Origin: Streptomyces minutiscleroticus
GTDB taxonomy: Bacteria; Actinomycetota; Actinomycetes; Streptomycetales; Streptomycetaceae
Length of the DNA: 64,000 nucleotides
Assembly: GCF_014650875.1 (NCBI RefSeq)
Contig: NZ_BMVU01000034.1
Span: forward strand, 1-64,000
Direction: 5' to 3'
Position numbers and translations under genes: made by a program
The notes under the pieces: generated by a model
Seen by the model: only the letters and a program-made list of their open reading frames with translations
Databases searched by the model: none
What the model was told of the DNA's origin: nothing
Shown here: positions 19,706 to 27,766 of the stretch, piece by piece
Position numbering within the stretch: position 1 is the first letter of the stretch
Layout: the number at the start of each line of letters is the position of its first letter

Positions 19706-20494
19706 ATGAGCACCACCCCGCAGATGTACCAGCAGGGACAGCAGCAGCCTTACGGGCAGCAGCAGGGCATGGGCCAGCAGGGACCGAGCACGGCTCCTCC
19801 GCAGTTCGGGCAGCAGGGCTACGGCCAGCAACTGCAGCAGCCCTTCGGGCAGCAGGGGTTCATGGGTCAGCAGCAGCCCTTCGGCCAGCAGGGCATGGGC
19901 GAGCAGCCGTTCGGGCTCGGGCAGCAGGGCATCGGTCAGCAGTACGGCCAGCAGCCCTACGGCCAGCAGGGGTTCATGGGTCAGCAGCAGCCCTTCGGCC
20001 AGCAGGGTCTCGGTCAGCAGCCCTTCGGCCAGCAGGTCATGGGCCAGCAGGTCCCGCAGCACCTGCTCCAGCAGCTGCAGCAGCTCGGTCAGCAGCAGCC
20101 CTTCCAGGGGCTGCTGCAGCAGATGGGCCAGCAGCAACAGCAGCCGTTCGGACAGCAGCAGCAGGACCAGCAGGCGCAGCAGCAGGAGCAGCAGATCCAG
20201 CAGCAGATCCAGCAGGTCCTGGTCGCCGCTGTCCAGCAGGTCGTCCAGCACGTCCAGCAGCAGCGCCTCGCCTCGGGCGTGGCGGACGCCTTCATCAACG
20301 TCGTCCACCCGCTGCAGGGGCACTCGCGCCACATCATCCTGCGCATCAACGGCCAGCTCCGCGTCCTGCAGTCCCCGACCCCGGACGCCCTCGTGGAGGT
20401 CCAGCAGGCCTTCGCGTACCAGCAGCCGGTCATCGGCGTCTGGGACACCCAGTCGCCGCACGTCCTGCGCAGCGTGCGGATCCAGCGGGTCTGA
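19706..20494 (+). CDS. Glutamine-rich, prion-like protein with a small C-terminal domain
   Basis: A 262-residue protein of which about 92 residues are Gln (hand count). Residues 1-150 are built of short repeats such as QPFGQQG, QPYGQQG, GFMGQQ and GLGQQ; residues about 150-200 are a Gln-dense segment with heptad-like hydrophobics (QQIQQQIQQVLVAAVQQVV) that could form a coiled coil; residues about 203-262 form a small ordered domain. That domain (209-246) matches the C-terminus of the upstream protease with 14 identities in 38 ungapped positions. The composition resembles prion-like or phase-separating domains. No signal peptide. ATG 19706 follows GGAAGG. It is probably co-transcribed with the protease and is a candidate substrate, scaffold or regulator of it. 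I know of no described family for it. Confidence 0.85.
   Translation: MSTTPQMYQQGQQQPYGQQQGMGQQGPSTAPPQFGQQGYGQQLQQPFGQQGFMGQQQPFGQQGMGEQPFGLGQQGIGQQYGQQPYGQQGFMGQQQPFGQQGLGQQPFGQQVMGQQVPQHLLQQLQQLGQQQPFQGLLQQMGQQQQQPFGQQQQDQQAQQQEQQIQQQIQQVLVAAVQQVVQHVQQQRLASGVADAFINVVHPLQGHSRHIILRINGQLRVLQSPTPDALVEVQQAFAYQQPVIGVWDTQSPHVLRSVRIQRV
19850..20007 (+). repeat. 44-bp exact direct repeat inside the glutamine-rich gene
   Basis: Copies at 19850-19893 and 19964-20007, offset by 114 bases (38 codons), so the repeat is in frame. Both encode QQGFMGQQQPFGQQG. Exact identity suggests recent duplication or gene conversion. Confidence 0.85.
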
Positions 20495-20534
20495 CGCGCC
20501 TGCCGCCCGTCCGTACGTGAGCGCGTGAGCGCCA

Positions 20535-20566
20535 AGGGGCGCCTCCCCGTCCGGGGAGGCGCCCCT
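20535..20566. terminator. Terminator shared by the convergent glutamine-rich and mshC genes
   Basis: 15-bp arms AGGGGCGCCTCCCCG (20535-20549) and CGGGGAGGCGCCCCT (20552-20566). Confidence 0.85.
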
Positions 20567-20601
20567 CCTGCCGTCCGGCGCCGACGGCGGAACCGTTTAC
20601 G

Positions 20602-21831
20602 TCACAGCGCCACGCCGAGGAGCGCGTCCACCGCCCGCGTGACGACGCCGGGGGCGCCCTCGTCCGTGCCGCCGCGCTCCTGCTGCTCCGCCGCCCAGCG
20701 GTCGACCGCGGCGAGCGCGGCCGGGGCGTCCAGGTCGTTCGCGAGGGCCGTGCGGATCTCCTCGACGAGCGCCTCGGCCGGCGGGCCGTCGGGCCGCGAC
20801 ACGGCCGCGCGCCAGCGCCCGAGCCGGTCGACGGCGTCCTGGAGCACCTGGTCGGTCCACTCCCAGTCGCTGCGGTAGTGGTGGGCGTGCAGCGCCAGGC
20901 GGATCGCCGCCGGGTCGACGCCGTCGCGGCGCAGCCGGGAGACGAAGACCAGGTTGCCCTTGGACTTGGACATCTTCTCGCCGTCCAGGGCGACCATGCC
21001 GGCGTGGACGTACGCCTTGGCCATGGGGAACTCGCCGGTCAGGACCTGGGCGTGCGAGGCGCCCATCTCGTGGTGCGGGAAGACCAGGTCGGAGCCGCCG
21101 CCCTGGACGTCGAAGCCCATGCCGAGGTGGTCCAGGGCGATGGCGACGCACTCGATGTGCCAGCCGGGGCGGCCGCGGCCGAGGGAGCCGCCGTCCCAGC
21201 TGGGCTCGCCGTCGCGGGCGGCCATCCACAGCATCGGGTCGAGCGGGTTCTTCTTGCCGGGGCGGTCCGGGTCGCCGCCGCGCTCTGCGGACAGCAGCCG
21301 CATGGCGGCCGCGTCCAGGTGGGAGACCTCGCCGAAGTGCGGGTCGGCCTCCACGGAGAAGTAGACGTCGCCCTCCAGCTCGTAGGCGGCCCCGGCCTCC
21401 TTGAGCCGCTCGACGAGCGGGACGATGGCGGGTATCGCCTCCACGGCGCCGACGTAGTGCTTCGGCGGGAGCATCCGCAGGGCCGTCATGTCCTCGCGGA
21501 AGAGGGCGGTCTCACGCTCGGCCAGACCGGCCCAGTCGACCCCGTCGCGCTCGGCGCGCTCCAGGAGCGGATCGTCGACGTCCGTCACGTTCTGGACGTA
21601 GTGAACCTGCCGCTTGGTGTCGAGCCACACACGCTGGACGAGGTCGAACGCGTTGTAGGTCGCCGCGTGACCCATGTGGGTCGCGTCGTACGGCGTGATG
21701 CCGCAGACGTAGATACGGGCGACGGGACCGGGGGCGAGGGTGATCGGGCCACCGGTCGCGGTGTCGTGGATCCTGAGGTCGCGGCCCTTGCCGGGAAGGG
21801 CGGGGACCTCGGAAGCGGGCCAGGCATGCAT
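20602..21831 (-). CDS. mshC: Cysteine:1-D-inositol-glucosaminyl ligase (mycothiol step 3)
   Basis: A 409-residue class I tRNA-synthetase-like enzyme that joins cysteine to GlcN-inositol using ATP in mycothiol synthesis. Motifs are YVCGITPYDATHMGHA (zinc Cys plus the HIGH-type HMGH), the zinc ligands in GWHIECVAIA and VFPHHEMGASHA, and the KMSKS loop in DGEKMSKSKGN. The N-terminal MHAWPASEVPALPG and the short C-terminus without a tRNA anticodon domain separate it from CysS. ATG 21831 lies six bases after a TAGGCT box, so the message is probably leaderless. In S. coelicolor it is SCO1663. Confidence 0.96.
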   Translation of the reverse strand: MHAWPASEVPALPGKGRDLRIHDTATGGPITLAPGPVARIYVCGITPYDATHMGHAATYNAFDLVQRVWLDTKRQVHYVQNVTDVDDPLLERAERDGVDWAGLAERETALFREDMTALRMLPPKHYVGAVEAIPAIVPLVERLKEAGAAYELEGDVYFSVEADPHFGEVSHLDAAAMRLLSAERGGDPDRPGKKNPLDPMLWMAARDGEPSWDGGSLGRGRPGWHIECVAIALDHLGMGFDVQGGGSDLVFPHHEMGASHAQVLTGEFPMAKAYVHAGMVALDGEKMSKSKGNLVFVSRLRRDGVDPAAIRLALHAHHYRSDWEWTDQVLQDAVDRLGRWRAAVSRPDGPPAEALVEEIRTALANDLDAPAALAAVDRWAAEQQERGGTDEGAPGVVTRAVDALLGVAL

Positions 21832-21837
21832 GTCTTG

Positions 21838-21843
21838 AGCCTA
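21838..21843 (-). promoter_or_regulatory. Minus-10 element of leaderless mshC
   Basis: TAGGCT on the minus strand, six bases before the mshC ATG, with no Shine-Dalgarno between them. This is the usual layout of Streptomyces leaderless transcripts. Confidence 0.6.
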
Positions 21844-21980
21844 ACCGGACGGATGTTCCGTATACGAACCGGACCAGGCCCGATGTCCGGGAAGGCGCTC
21901 TTGCGCGTCCGTCGGCGATGTGCCTCGCAGCGCTCCGCGCCGTCCAGGGCCCGGCCGGCGCGGCGGCCCCGGGGCGGGGT

Positions 21981-22802
21981 CTACACCGGCGGCCAGGGGA
22001 TCGCCGGCCACTCGCCCGAGGGCTCCGGGTGGCGCCCGGAGCCGAGCAGGGCGGCGACCCGCGCGCGCGTGGCGTCCAGCTCGGCCGGGGTGATCAGCTC
22101 GGCCAGCCGGGTGGCGAGGGGCCCCTGCGGGGACAGCGTGTCCGCCATCCGGCCCAGCACGTCCAGCGCCTCCTGGGTGAGGGGCTCCCCCGCCCAGCCC
22201 CACAGCAGGGTGCGCAGCTTGTTCTCGGTGTGGAAGGTGACCCCGTGGTCGATGCCGTAGAGCCGGCCGTCCTCGGCGGGCAGCAGGTGCCCGCCCTTGC
22301 GGTCGGCGTTGTTGATCACTGCGTCGAGCACGGCGAGCCGCCGCAGCCGCTCGTCGTCGGCGTGCACCAGCAGGGCCGTGCGGCCCTCGTCGACCTCGGC
22401 GAGGCCGATCGCCTTCCAGCCCTCCCCGGGCTCCTCGCGGTCCACGAGGGCGAGGAGCTCCGCGCCGCCGGGCGCCGGCTCGACCCACAGCTGGCACATG
22501 CCCTCGCCGTAGGGGCCGTCGCGCTCCACGGTGACCGGCACCAGGCCCCAGCCGGTCGCCTCCGACACCTCGTACGCCGCGACCTCGCGCTTCGCCAGGG
22601 TGCCGTCGGGGAAGTCCCACAGCGGGCGCTCCCCGGCGACGGGCTTGTAGACGCAGGCCGCCGTCCTGCCCTCGTACGACACGTCGCAGAGCAGCACCGC
22701 GTTGGAGGCCTCACGGATCTGGCCGCGTACCGTCAGCTCGCCCTTCGCGAGCAGCTCGGCCGTGGTCACGCTCCGCGGCGGTATCCGTTCTGGCGCGGAC
22801 AT
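21981..22802 (-). CDS. Actinobacterial PI3/4-kinase-like protein (SCO1664 family)
   Basis: A 273-residue protein of the family annotated as phosphatidylinositol 3/4-kinase-like or SCO1664 family. Kinase-like elements are the nucleotide-lobe lysine in CVYKPVAGERPLWDFPDG, the catalytic-loop-like VLDAVINNADRKGGHLL (with the N-N-ADRK core) and the metal Asp in YGIDHGVTFH. Biochemical activity is not established to my knowledge. ATG 22802 is preceded by GGAAGGA; the gene overlaps the end of the DUF3090 gene by 37 bases, so the two are translationally coupled. mshC follows after 150 bases. Confidence 0.82.
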   Translation of the reverse strand: MSAPERIPPRSVTTAELLAKGELTVRGQIREASNAVLLCDVSYEGRTAACVYKPVAGERPLWDFPDGTLAKREVAAYEVSEATGWGLVPVTVERDGPYGEGMCQLWVEPAPGGAELLALVDREEPGEGWKAIGLAEVDEGRTALLVHADDERLRRLAVLDAVINNADRKGGHLLPAEDGRLYGIDHGVTFHTENKLRTLLWGWAGEPLTQEALDVLGRMADTLSPQGPLATRLAELITPAELDATRARVAALLGSGRHPEPSGEWPAIPWPPV

Positions 22803-23356
22803 ACGTGTCCTTCCGGGTCGAGCGGGAGACTGCACAGCGGGCACGGCGGGCGGCCGGCGTTGACGACGTCGAGGGCGCGCTTGGCGAAGGCCCGCGCCTG
22901 GGCGCCGGTGAGCCGGACGCGGAGCATCGGCGGGCCGTTCTCCTCGTCCTGGAGCAACCGTTCCTCCGCGGCGGCGAGGTCCTCCTCGGAGTCGGCGTCC
23001 AGCTCGACGAGCGCCTGCGCCTCGACGATCATGCGCTCCTCCTCACCGTCCCAGGCGAGGGCCATCGTGCCGACCCGGAACTCCTCCTCGACGGGCGTGT
23101 CGAGCGGAGCGGTGTCGGCGACCTCCGTCGGGGCCACGGCCGGGACGGGGGCGCTGCCGCCGGAGCGGCGCACGACCTCGTCGAGCAACTCGTCCATCCG
23201 TTCGGCCAGCGCCGCCACCTGCGTCTTCTCCAGGGCCACACTGGTCACCCGGGGCCCGGCCGTCGCCTGCAGGAAGAAGGTACGGCGCCCGGGCAGCCCG
23301 ACCGTACCGGCCACGAAACGGTCCGGGGGGTCGTAGAGGAACACCTGACGGGACAC
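22766..23356 (-). CDS. DUF3090 family protein with a C-terminal zinc ribbon
   Basis: A 196-residue conserved actinobacterial protein. It begins SRQVFLYDPPDRFVAGTVG and ends with a short metal-binding segment CPLCSLPLDPEGHVCPRQNG. The middle has an acidic loop. GTG 23356 follows GGAGACAGGAC. It is coupled by overlap to the PI3/4-kinase-like gene and lies just downstream of the histidine phosphatase; this trio is conserved in Streptomyces and mycobacteria near mshC. No molecular function is known to me. Confidence 0.85.
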   Translation of the reverse strand: MSRQVFLYDPPDRFVAGTVGLPGRRTFFLQATAGPRVTSVALEKTQVAALAERMDELLDEVVRRSGGSAPVPAVAPTEVADTAPLDTPVEEEFRVGTMALAWDGEEERMIVEAQALVELDADSEEDLAAAEERLLQDEENGPPMLRVRLTGAQARAFAKRALDVVNAGRPPCPLCSLPLDPEGHVCPRQNGYRRGA

Positions 23357-23455
23357 GTCCTGTCTCCATGGGATCGACTGAATCTGCCGTCGAGCGCGTC
23401 CGCCGCCGACAACTGCTGCGCCGTCTCGACCGCTTCACCCTACTGCGCCCGACGA

Positions 23456-24157
23456 TCACGGTGCGCCCGCATCGCCCCCTACCGTGGCGTCGCCACCTGC
23501 CGCGGCGTCGGCGCCGGCCTCCGGGCGCGGCGCGAGCGACGCGAGATCGCCGGTGTCCCCGAGGCGCACGAGGAACGGCCGCAGCCGTGTGTAACGGATC
23601 GCCGTGATGGAACACGGTTCTACGGAGATCCGCTGAAAGAGGTCCAGATGCAGCCCGAGCGCGTCCGCGACGAGGGACTTGATGATGTCGCCGTGCGAGC
23701 ACATGAGGTAGACCGCGTCGGCGCCGTGGTCGCGCTCGACGCGCGCGTTCCACTCGCGCACCGCCTCGGCGGCCCGCGTCTGCATGGCCCGCATGGACTC
23801 CCCGCCGGGGAACGCGGCGGCGGACGGGTGCGCCTGGACGACCTCCATGAGCGGCTCGTCCGCCAGCTCGGCCAGCTTGCGCCCCGACCAGTCGCCGTAG
23901 TGGCACTCGCCGATGCGGTCGTCGGTGTGGGACCGCAGCCCGGGCCGCGCCTCCAGGAGCGGGCGCACGGTCTCCTGGCAGCGCTGGAGGGGGCTCGCGA
24001 CCACCTCCGCGAGAGGCAGGCCGGCGAGTCGGCGGGGCAGCTCGGCGGCCTGCGCCGCGCCGCGCTCGTCGAGGGCGACGCCGGGCGTCCACCCGGCGAG
24101 CAGTCCCGCGGTGTTGGCGGTGGAACGTCCGTGCCGGACGAGGAGCAGTGTGGGCAT
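23456..24157 (-). CDS. Histidine phosphatase (phosphoglycerate-mutase-like, MSMEG_4193 type)
   Basis: A 233-residue branch-I histidine phosphatase. The nucleophile lies in LLLVRHGRSTANTAG; further motifs are SPLQRCQETV, the acid Glu in GECHYGDWSGRKLAEL and the second His in LMCSHGDIIKSL. ATG 24157 starts directly at the core strand; a TAGGGT box at 24165-24170, seven bases upstream and without a Shine-Dalgarno, points to a leaderless transcript. The C-terminal 25 residues are Ala/Gly-rich. Substrate unknown. First gene of a leftward group with DUF3090 and the kinase-like gene. Confidence 0.9.
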   Translation of the reverse strand: MPTLLLVRHGRSTANTAGLLAGWTPGVALDERGAAQAAELPRRLAGLPLAEVVASPLQRCQETVRPLLEARPGLRSHTDDRIGECHYGDWSGRKLAELADEPLMEVVQAHPSAAAFPGGESMRAMQTRAAEAVREWNARVERDHGADAVYLMCSHGDIIKSLVADALGLHLDLFQRISVEPCSITAIRYTRLRPFLVRLGDTGDLASLAPRPEAGADAAAGGDATVGGDAGAP

Positions 24158-24164
24158 GCCGTCC

Positions 24165-24170
24165 ACCCTA
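24165..24170 (-). promoter_or_regulatory. Minus-10 element of the leaderless histidine phosphatase gene
   Basis: TAGGGT on the minus strand, seven bases before the ATG. Confidence 0.5.
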
Positions 24171-24320
24171 AGGCCGCACCGCGCGCTTCCCGCGGGCACG
24201 CGGGCCCCGGCCCGTCCCCGCGGCACCGGCGGCCCGCCCGGCCCGGCGGACGGCCGTCCCGGGGCCGGGCGGGCCGTCCGCGGGCCCGGCGCGCGGCCCG
24301 GGCGCACGGACGGCGTGTGC

Positions 24321-25442
24321 ATGACCGCCCGCTCCGCGGACAACCGGAGTACCACCGCGGGCCGGACGGGCGTCCGGCGTGCTGACACGGGTCCGGCGGA
24401 CGACCGGGCCCTCATCGACCGCGGCGACGGGAGGCTGCGCTTCGTGATCGTTGACTGTGCCATCTACCGGGACGGACAGAGGGCCGAGGGGGCCGGGGAC
24501 TTCTCCGCCGCCCTGGACACCGCCCGCGCCGACAGCGGCGCCTTCGTCTGGATCGGGCTGCACGAGCCGACGGAGGACGAGTTCGACCGGGTCTCGCAGG
24601 AGTTCAAGCTGCACCCCCTGGCCGTCGAGGACGCCCTCAAGGCCCACCAGCGGCCCAAGCTGGAGGTCTACGACGACTCGCTGTTCATGGTCCTCAAGCC
24701 CGTGACGTACGAGCCGAAGAGCGACGAGGTGTCCTCCGGCGAACTCATGATCTTCCTGGGCGACTCCTTCGTGGTGACCGTGCGGCACGGCGAGGGCGCG
24801 CCGCTCGACGAGGTGCGCGACCGCCTGGAGCGGAACCCGGACCTGCTGCGGCACGGCCCCACGACGGTGCTCCACTCGATCACCGACGCGACGGTCGACC
24901 ACTACCTGGACGTGGCCACCGAGCTCCAGACCGACCTGGAGGAGCTGGAGACGGAGGTGTTCTCGCCCACCGACGGCGGCTCGCGGGACATCGCCTCCCG
25001 GATCTACACCTTCAAGCGGCAGATCCTGGAGTTCCGCCGGGCGACGGGCCCGCTGGCGCCGCCGCTGTCCAGGCTGTCGGGCAACGGCCAGTTCGCCCCG
25101 GCGGTGCCCTTCGTCGACGACTCCGCGCAGCCCTTCTTCCGGGACGTCAGCGACCACCTCACCCGGGTGAACGAGTCGGTCGAGGGCCTGGACCGGCTGG
25201 TGTCCGACATCCTCTCGGCGCACCTGGCGCAGATGAGCGTGCGGCAGAACGACGACATGCGGAAGATCTCCGCGTGGGCCGCCATGGCCGCGGTCCCCAC
25301 CATGATCGCCGGTATCTACGGCATGAACTTCGAGCACATGCCGGAGCTGCGCTGGACGTGGTCGTACCCGGCGGCGGTGGCCGTGATGGTCGTCCTGGAG
25401 GTCCTGCTCCACCGGCTCTTCAAGCGGCGCGGCTGGCTCTGA
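24321..25442 (+). CDS. corA: CorA-family magnesium/cobalt transporter
   Basis: A 373-residue cation channel subunit. The N-terminal cytosolic domain (FVWIGLHEPTEDEFDRV, HPLAVEDALKAHQRPKLEVY, MVLKPVTYE) is followed by the long helix and two C-terminal membrane segments (ISAWAAMAAVPTMIAGIYG and PAAVAVMVVLEVLLHRLF) separated by the selectivity motif YGMNFEHMPE. Homopentamers conduct Mg2+ or Co2+ inward. ATG 24321 lacks a clear ribosome site and adds about 40 poorly conserved residues; a GTG near 24444 could be the true start. It ends against the ferritin-like gene at a shared terminator. Confidence 0.92.
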   Translation: MTARSADNRSTTAGRTGVRRADTGPADDRALIDRGDGRLRFVIVDCAIYRDGQRAEGAGDFSAALDTARADSGAFVWIGLHEPTEDEFDRVSQEFKLHPLAVEDALKAHQRPKLEVYDDSLFMVLKPVTYEPKSDEVSSGELMIFLGDSFVVTVRHGEGAPLDEVRDRLERNPDLLRHGPTTVLHSITDATVDHYLDVATELQTDLEELETEVFSPTDGGSRDIASRIYTFKRQILEFRRATGPLAPPLSRLSGNGQFAPAVPFVDDSAQPFFRDVSDHLTRVNESVEGLDRLVSDILSAHLAQMSVRQNDDMRKISAWAAMAAVPTMIAGIYGMNFEHMPELRWTWSYPAAVAVMVVLEVLLHRLFKRRGWL

Positions 25443-25464
25443 GGCGGCGCCCGGCCCCGTGCCG

Positions 25465-25498
25465 GACGGCCGGTCGCGCGGTCCCGGGTCCGGCCGTC
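25465..25498. terminator. Convergent terminator between corA and the ferritin-like gene
   Basis: 9-bp arms GACGGCCGG (25465-25473) and CCGGCCGTC (25490-25498). The right arm overlaps the stop codon of the leftward gene. Confidence 0.6.
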
Positions 25499-26285
25499 AC
25501 GCGAACTCCGGGGCGGCCTTCGCGGGGCCGCCCAGCGCGTCGCGCCGCTCCGGCATCCGCAGCGACACCATCCGCCGCCAGCCGCCCAGCCGCTCGTACG
25601 CGTAGACGGCGTGGATGCCGGCGGCCAGCAGCGCGGACCTCGTCCTCGGCCAGCCGAGGAGGCGCCCCATGCGGTCCATCACGGCGAGGCTGACGTCGCG
25701 GTGGACCCGGATCTCGACGAGGGCGCACTCGCGCAGCGCCCGCCGGATGTCCCGGCCGTACCCGGCGGCGGCCAGGCGCAGCAGCTCCTCGTTGCTGTAG
25801 GCGAGGTGGTCGTCCTCGTCCTCGGAGATCATCCGTACCGCGCGGCCGATGTCGGGGCGGCCGGAGAAGTGCCTGCGCAGCAGCCGCATCTGCTCGGCGG
25901 CGCGCTGCTCGGTGACCCGGCTGTGCGCGAGGTAGGTGACGACGTCCCGCACGCCGAGCGCCTCGTCGCCGCGGAGCCTGTCGTGCGCGAGGCCGATGCC
26001 GTGCCGCTCCAGGAGCATCGTGTAGTCGGTCTCGGGCGGGACCTCGACGGGTTCGAGGCCGCGCTTGCGCAGCAGGGCCCTGAAGATCCGTCCGTGCTTG
26101 TCCTCGTCGGCGCCGTGCCGGGCGATCCTGGGCGCGAGCTCCCGCTGGCTCTCGGGCACGAGCGCGGCGATGCGCGCGTTCTCCCAGCCGCCCTGCGACT
26201 CCCCGCTGGCGGCGACGGAGCAGAAGAGCCGGAACGACTCGTCGCCGTCGAGGATCTCCTGGAACAGACTCCTGGCCGAAAGCAT
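25497..26285 (-). CDS. Ferritin-like di-iron protein
   Basis: A 262-residue helical protein. Two di-iron half-motifs are visible: GADEDKHGRIFRALL (Glu/Asp and His, about residue 60) and SEDEDDHLAYSNEELLRL (about residue 150), the spacing expected of a ferritin/rubrerythrin four-helix bundle. The C-terminal third is basic (RRMVSLRMPERRD) and unassigned. ATG 26285 has a strong AAGGAGG. It faces corA and is separated from the upstream oxidoreductase by a hairpin, so it is a single-gene unit. Oxygenase or iron-storage roles are both possible. Confidence 0.8.
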   Translation of the reverse strand: MLSARSLFQEILDGDESFRLFCSVAASGESQGGWENARIAALVPESQRELAPRIARHGADEDKHGRIFRALLRKRGLEPVEVPPETDYTMLLERHGIGLAHDRLRGDEALGVRDVVTYLAHSRVTEQRAAEQMRLLRRHFSGRPDIGRAVRMISEDEDDHLAYSNEELLRLAAAGYGRDIRRALRECALVEIRVHRDVSLAVMDRMGRLLGWPRTRSALLAAGIHAVYAYERLGGWRRMVSLRMPERRDALGGPAKAAPEFA

Positions 26286-26441
26286 CACTGCCGCCTCCTT
26301 GCGGGACTGCGCCTTGCGGCGAGTCAAATGCGCAGGCGAGGGGGGTGGCAACAAGCGTGCCCGGCAATTGCGCCGAACGGCGGACCCAAGGGCCCCGAGG
26401 CGGGCGTAACCCGAGGGGCGCGGGCGCGTTGTTCTACGTAA

Positions 26442-26482
26442 CGGCCGTGGCGGGGAAGACCCCCGAGCCCCCACCACGGCCG
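26442..26482 (-). terminator. Terminator of the LLM oxidoreductase gene
   Basis: 9-bp arms CGGCCGTGG (26442-26450) and CCACGGCCG (26474-26482), just after the leftward stop codon. Confidence 0.6.
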
Positions 26483-26516
26483 CAGGAATTCCCCGCCCCC
26501 GCGGGTGTGCCGTGCG

Positions 26517-27572
26517 TCAGGCGAGGCCGGCGCGCTCCAGAGCCTCGGCTCCTGCCCGCAGGGAGGCGACGCGCTCCTCCAGGGTGAGGCCCGCGGGGGC
26601 CAGCGTGAGGGTGGTGACCCCGGCCGCGGCGTACGCCTTCATCCGGTCCGCGATGCGGTCGACGGAGCCGAGCAGCGTCGTCTGGTCGATCAGCTTCTGC
26701 GGGATCGCGGCGGCGGCGCCGTCCTTGTCGCCGGCCAGGTACTTGTCCTGGATCTCGGCGGCCTCCTTCTCGTACCCCATGCGCTGGGCCAGCCGGTTGT
26801 AGAAGTTCTGCTTGCGGCTGCCCATGCCGCCCACGTAGAGGGCGGTGTAGGGGCGGAAGACGTCGGCCAGCTCCGCCACGTCCTTGTCGTCGCCGACCGC
26901 GAGCGGCAGCGTCGGGCAGACGTCGAAGCCCTCCATGGTCAGGCCCGCCCTCTCCCGTCCGGCGCGCAGGTGCTGCACGGCCGTCTCCTCCAGGTGGTCG
27001 GCCGAGGGGAAGATCAGCAGGGCGCCGTCGGCGATCTCGCCGGTCTGCTCCAGGTTCTTCGGGCCGATCGCGGCGATGTAGAGCGGGATGTGCTCGCGCT
27101 GCGGGTGCACGGTCAGCTTGAGCGGCTTGCCCGGGCCGCCCGGCAGCGGCAGCGTCCAGTGCTCGCCCTCGTGGGACAGGCGCTCGCGGGACATGGCCTT
27201 GCGGACGATCTCGACGTACTCGCGGGTGCGGGCCAGCGGCTTGTCGAACTTCACGCCGTACCAGCCCTCGGAGACCTGCGGCCCGGAGACGCCGAGGCCG
27301 AGGCGGAAGCGGCCGCCGGAGAGCGAGTCGAGGGTCGCGGCGGTCATCGCCGTCATCGCGGGCTGGCGGGCCGGGATCTGGAAGATGGCCGAGCCGACGT
27401 CGATCCGCTCGGTCTGGGCGGCCACCCAGGACAGCACGGTGGCCGCGTCCGAGCCGTACGCCTCGGCGGCCCAGCAGACGGCGTAGCCGAGCCGGTCGGC
27501 CTCCTGGGCGACGGCGAGGTTGTCCGCGTCCATTCCGGCACCCCAGTAGCCGAGGTTGATCCCGAGCTGCAT
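26517..27572 (-). CDS. F420-dependent LLM-class oxidoreductase
   Basis: A 351-residue luciferase-like TIM barrel. The N-terminal strand MQLGINLGYWGAG, CWAAEAYGSDA, SAIFQIPARQPAMTAMTA (a non-prolyl cis-peptide region), GRFRLGLGVSGPQVSEGWYG and the C-terminal GVTTLTLAPAG are family signatures of F420-linked reductases and dehydrogenases. The substrate is unknown. ATG 27572 follows AAGGGG. The gene stands alone, divergent from the aldo/keto reductase gene. Confidence 0.9.
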   Translation of the reverse strand: MQLGINLGYWGAGMDADNLAVAQEADRLGYAVCWAAEAYGSDAATVLSWVAAQTERIDVGSAIFQIPARQPAMTAMTAATLDSLSGGRFRLGLGVSGPQVSEGWYGVKFDKPLARTREYVEIVRKAMSRERLSHEGEHWTLPLPGGPGKPLKLTVHPQREHIPLYIAAIGPKNLEQTGEIADGALLIFPSADHLEETAVQHLRAGRERAGLTMEGFDVCPTLPLAVGDDKDVAELADVFRPYTALYVGGMGSRKQNFYNRLAQRMGYEKEAAEIQDKYLAGDKDGAAAAIPQKLIDQTTLLGSVDRIADRMKAYAAAGVTTLTLAPAGLTLEERVASLRAGAEALERAGLA

Positions 27573-27680
27573 GGCCGATCCCCTTACTCATCTACTCATC
27601 AGTAACGTCCCTTGTCCGGGCACCCTAGCGCGCCGTCGGCCGGGGCGGCAGACGCAGGGCGCACGGGGCCCGCGGACGGG

Positions 27681-27724
27681 TCGTCCACAGGCCGTGGGCC
27701 GGGGTGGCGCGAAGGTTGTCCACA
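27681..27724 (+). promoter_or_regulatory. Two DnaA boxes before the reductase/RecD-like operon
   Basis: TCGTCCACA at 27681-27689 and the consensus Streptomyces box TTGTCCACA at 27716-27724, same orientation, 35 bases apart. They lie 40-90 bases before the aldo/keto reductase start, where bound DnaA could affect transcription. Confidence 0.6.
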
Positions 27725-27766
27725 GGCTCCCCACGTACTGACATCCGGCCAGTAATGTCAGCCGAC

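Noticed and set aside
20602..21831. Second cysteinyl-tRNA synthetase
   Set aside because: The N-terminal signature, short length and mycothiol-locus neighbours indicate MshC.
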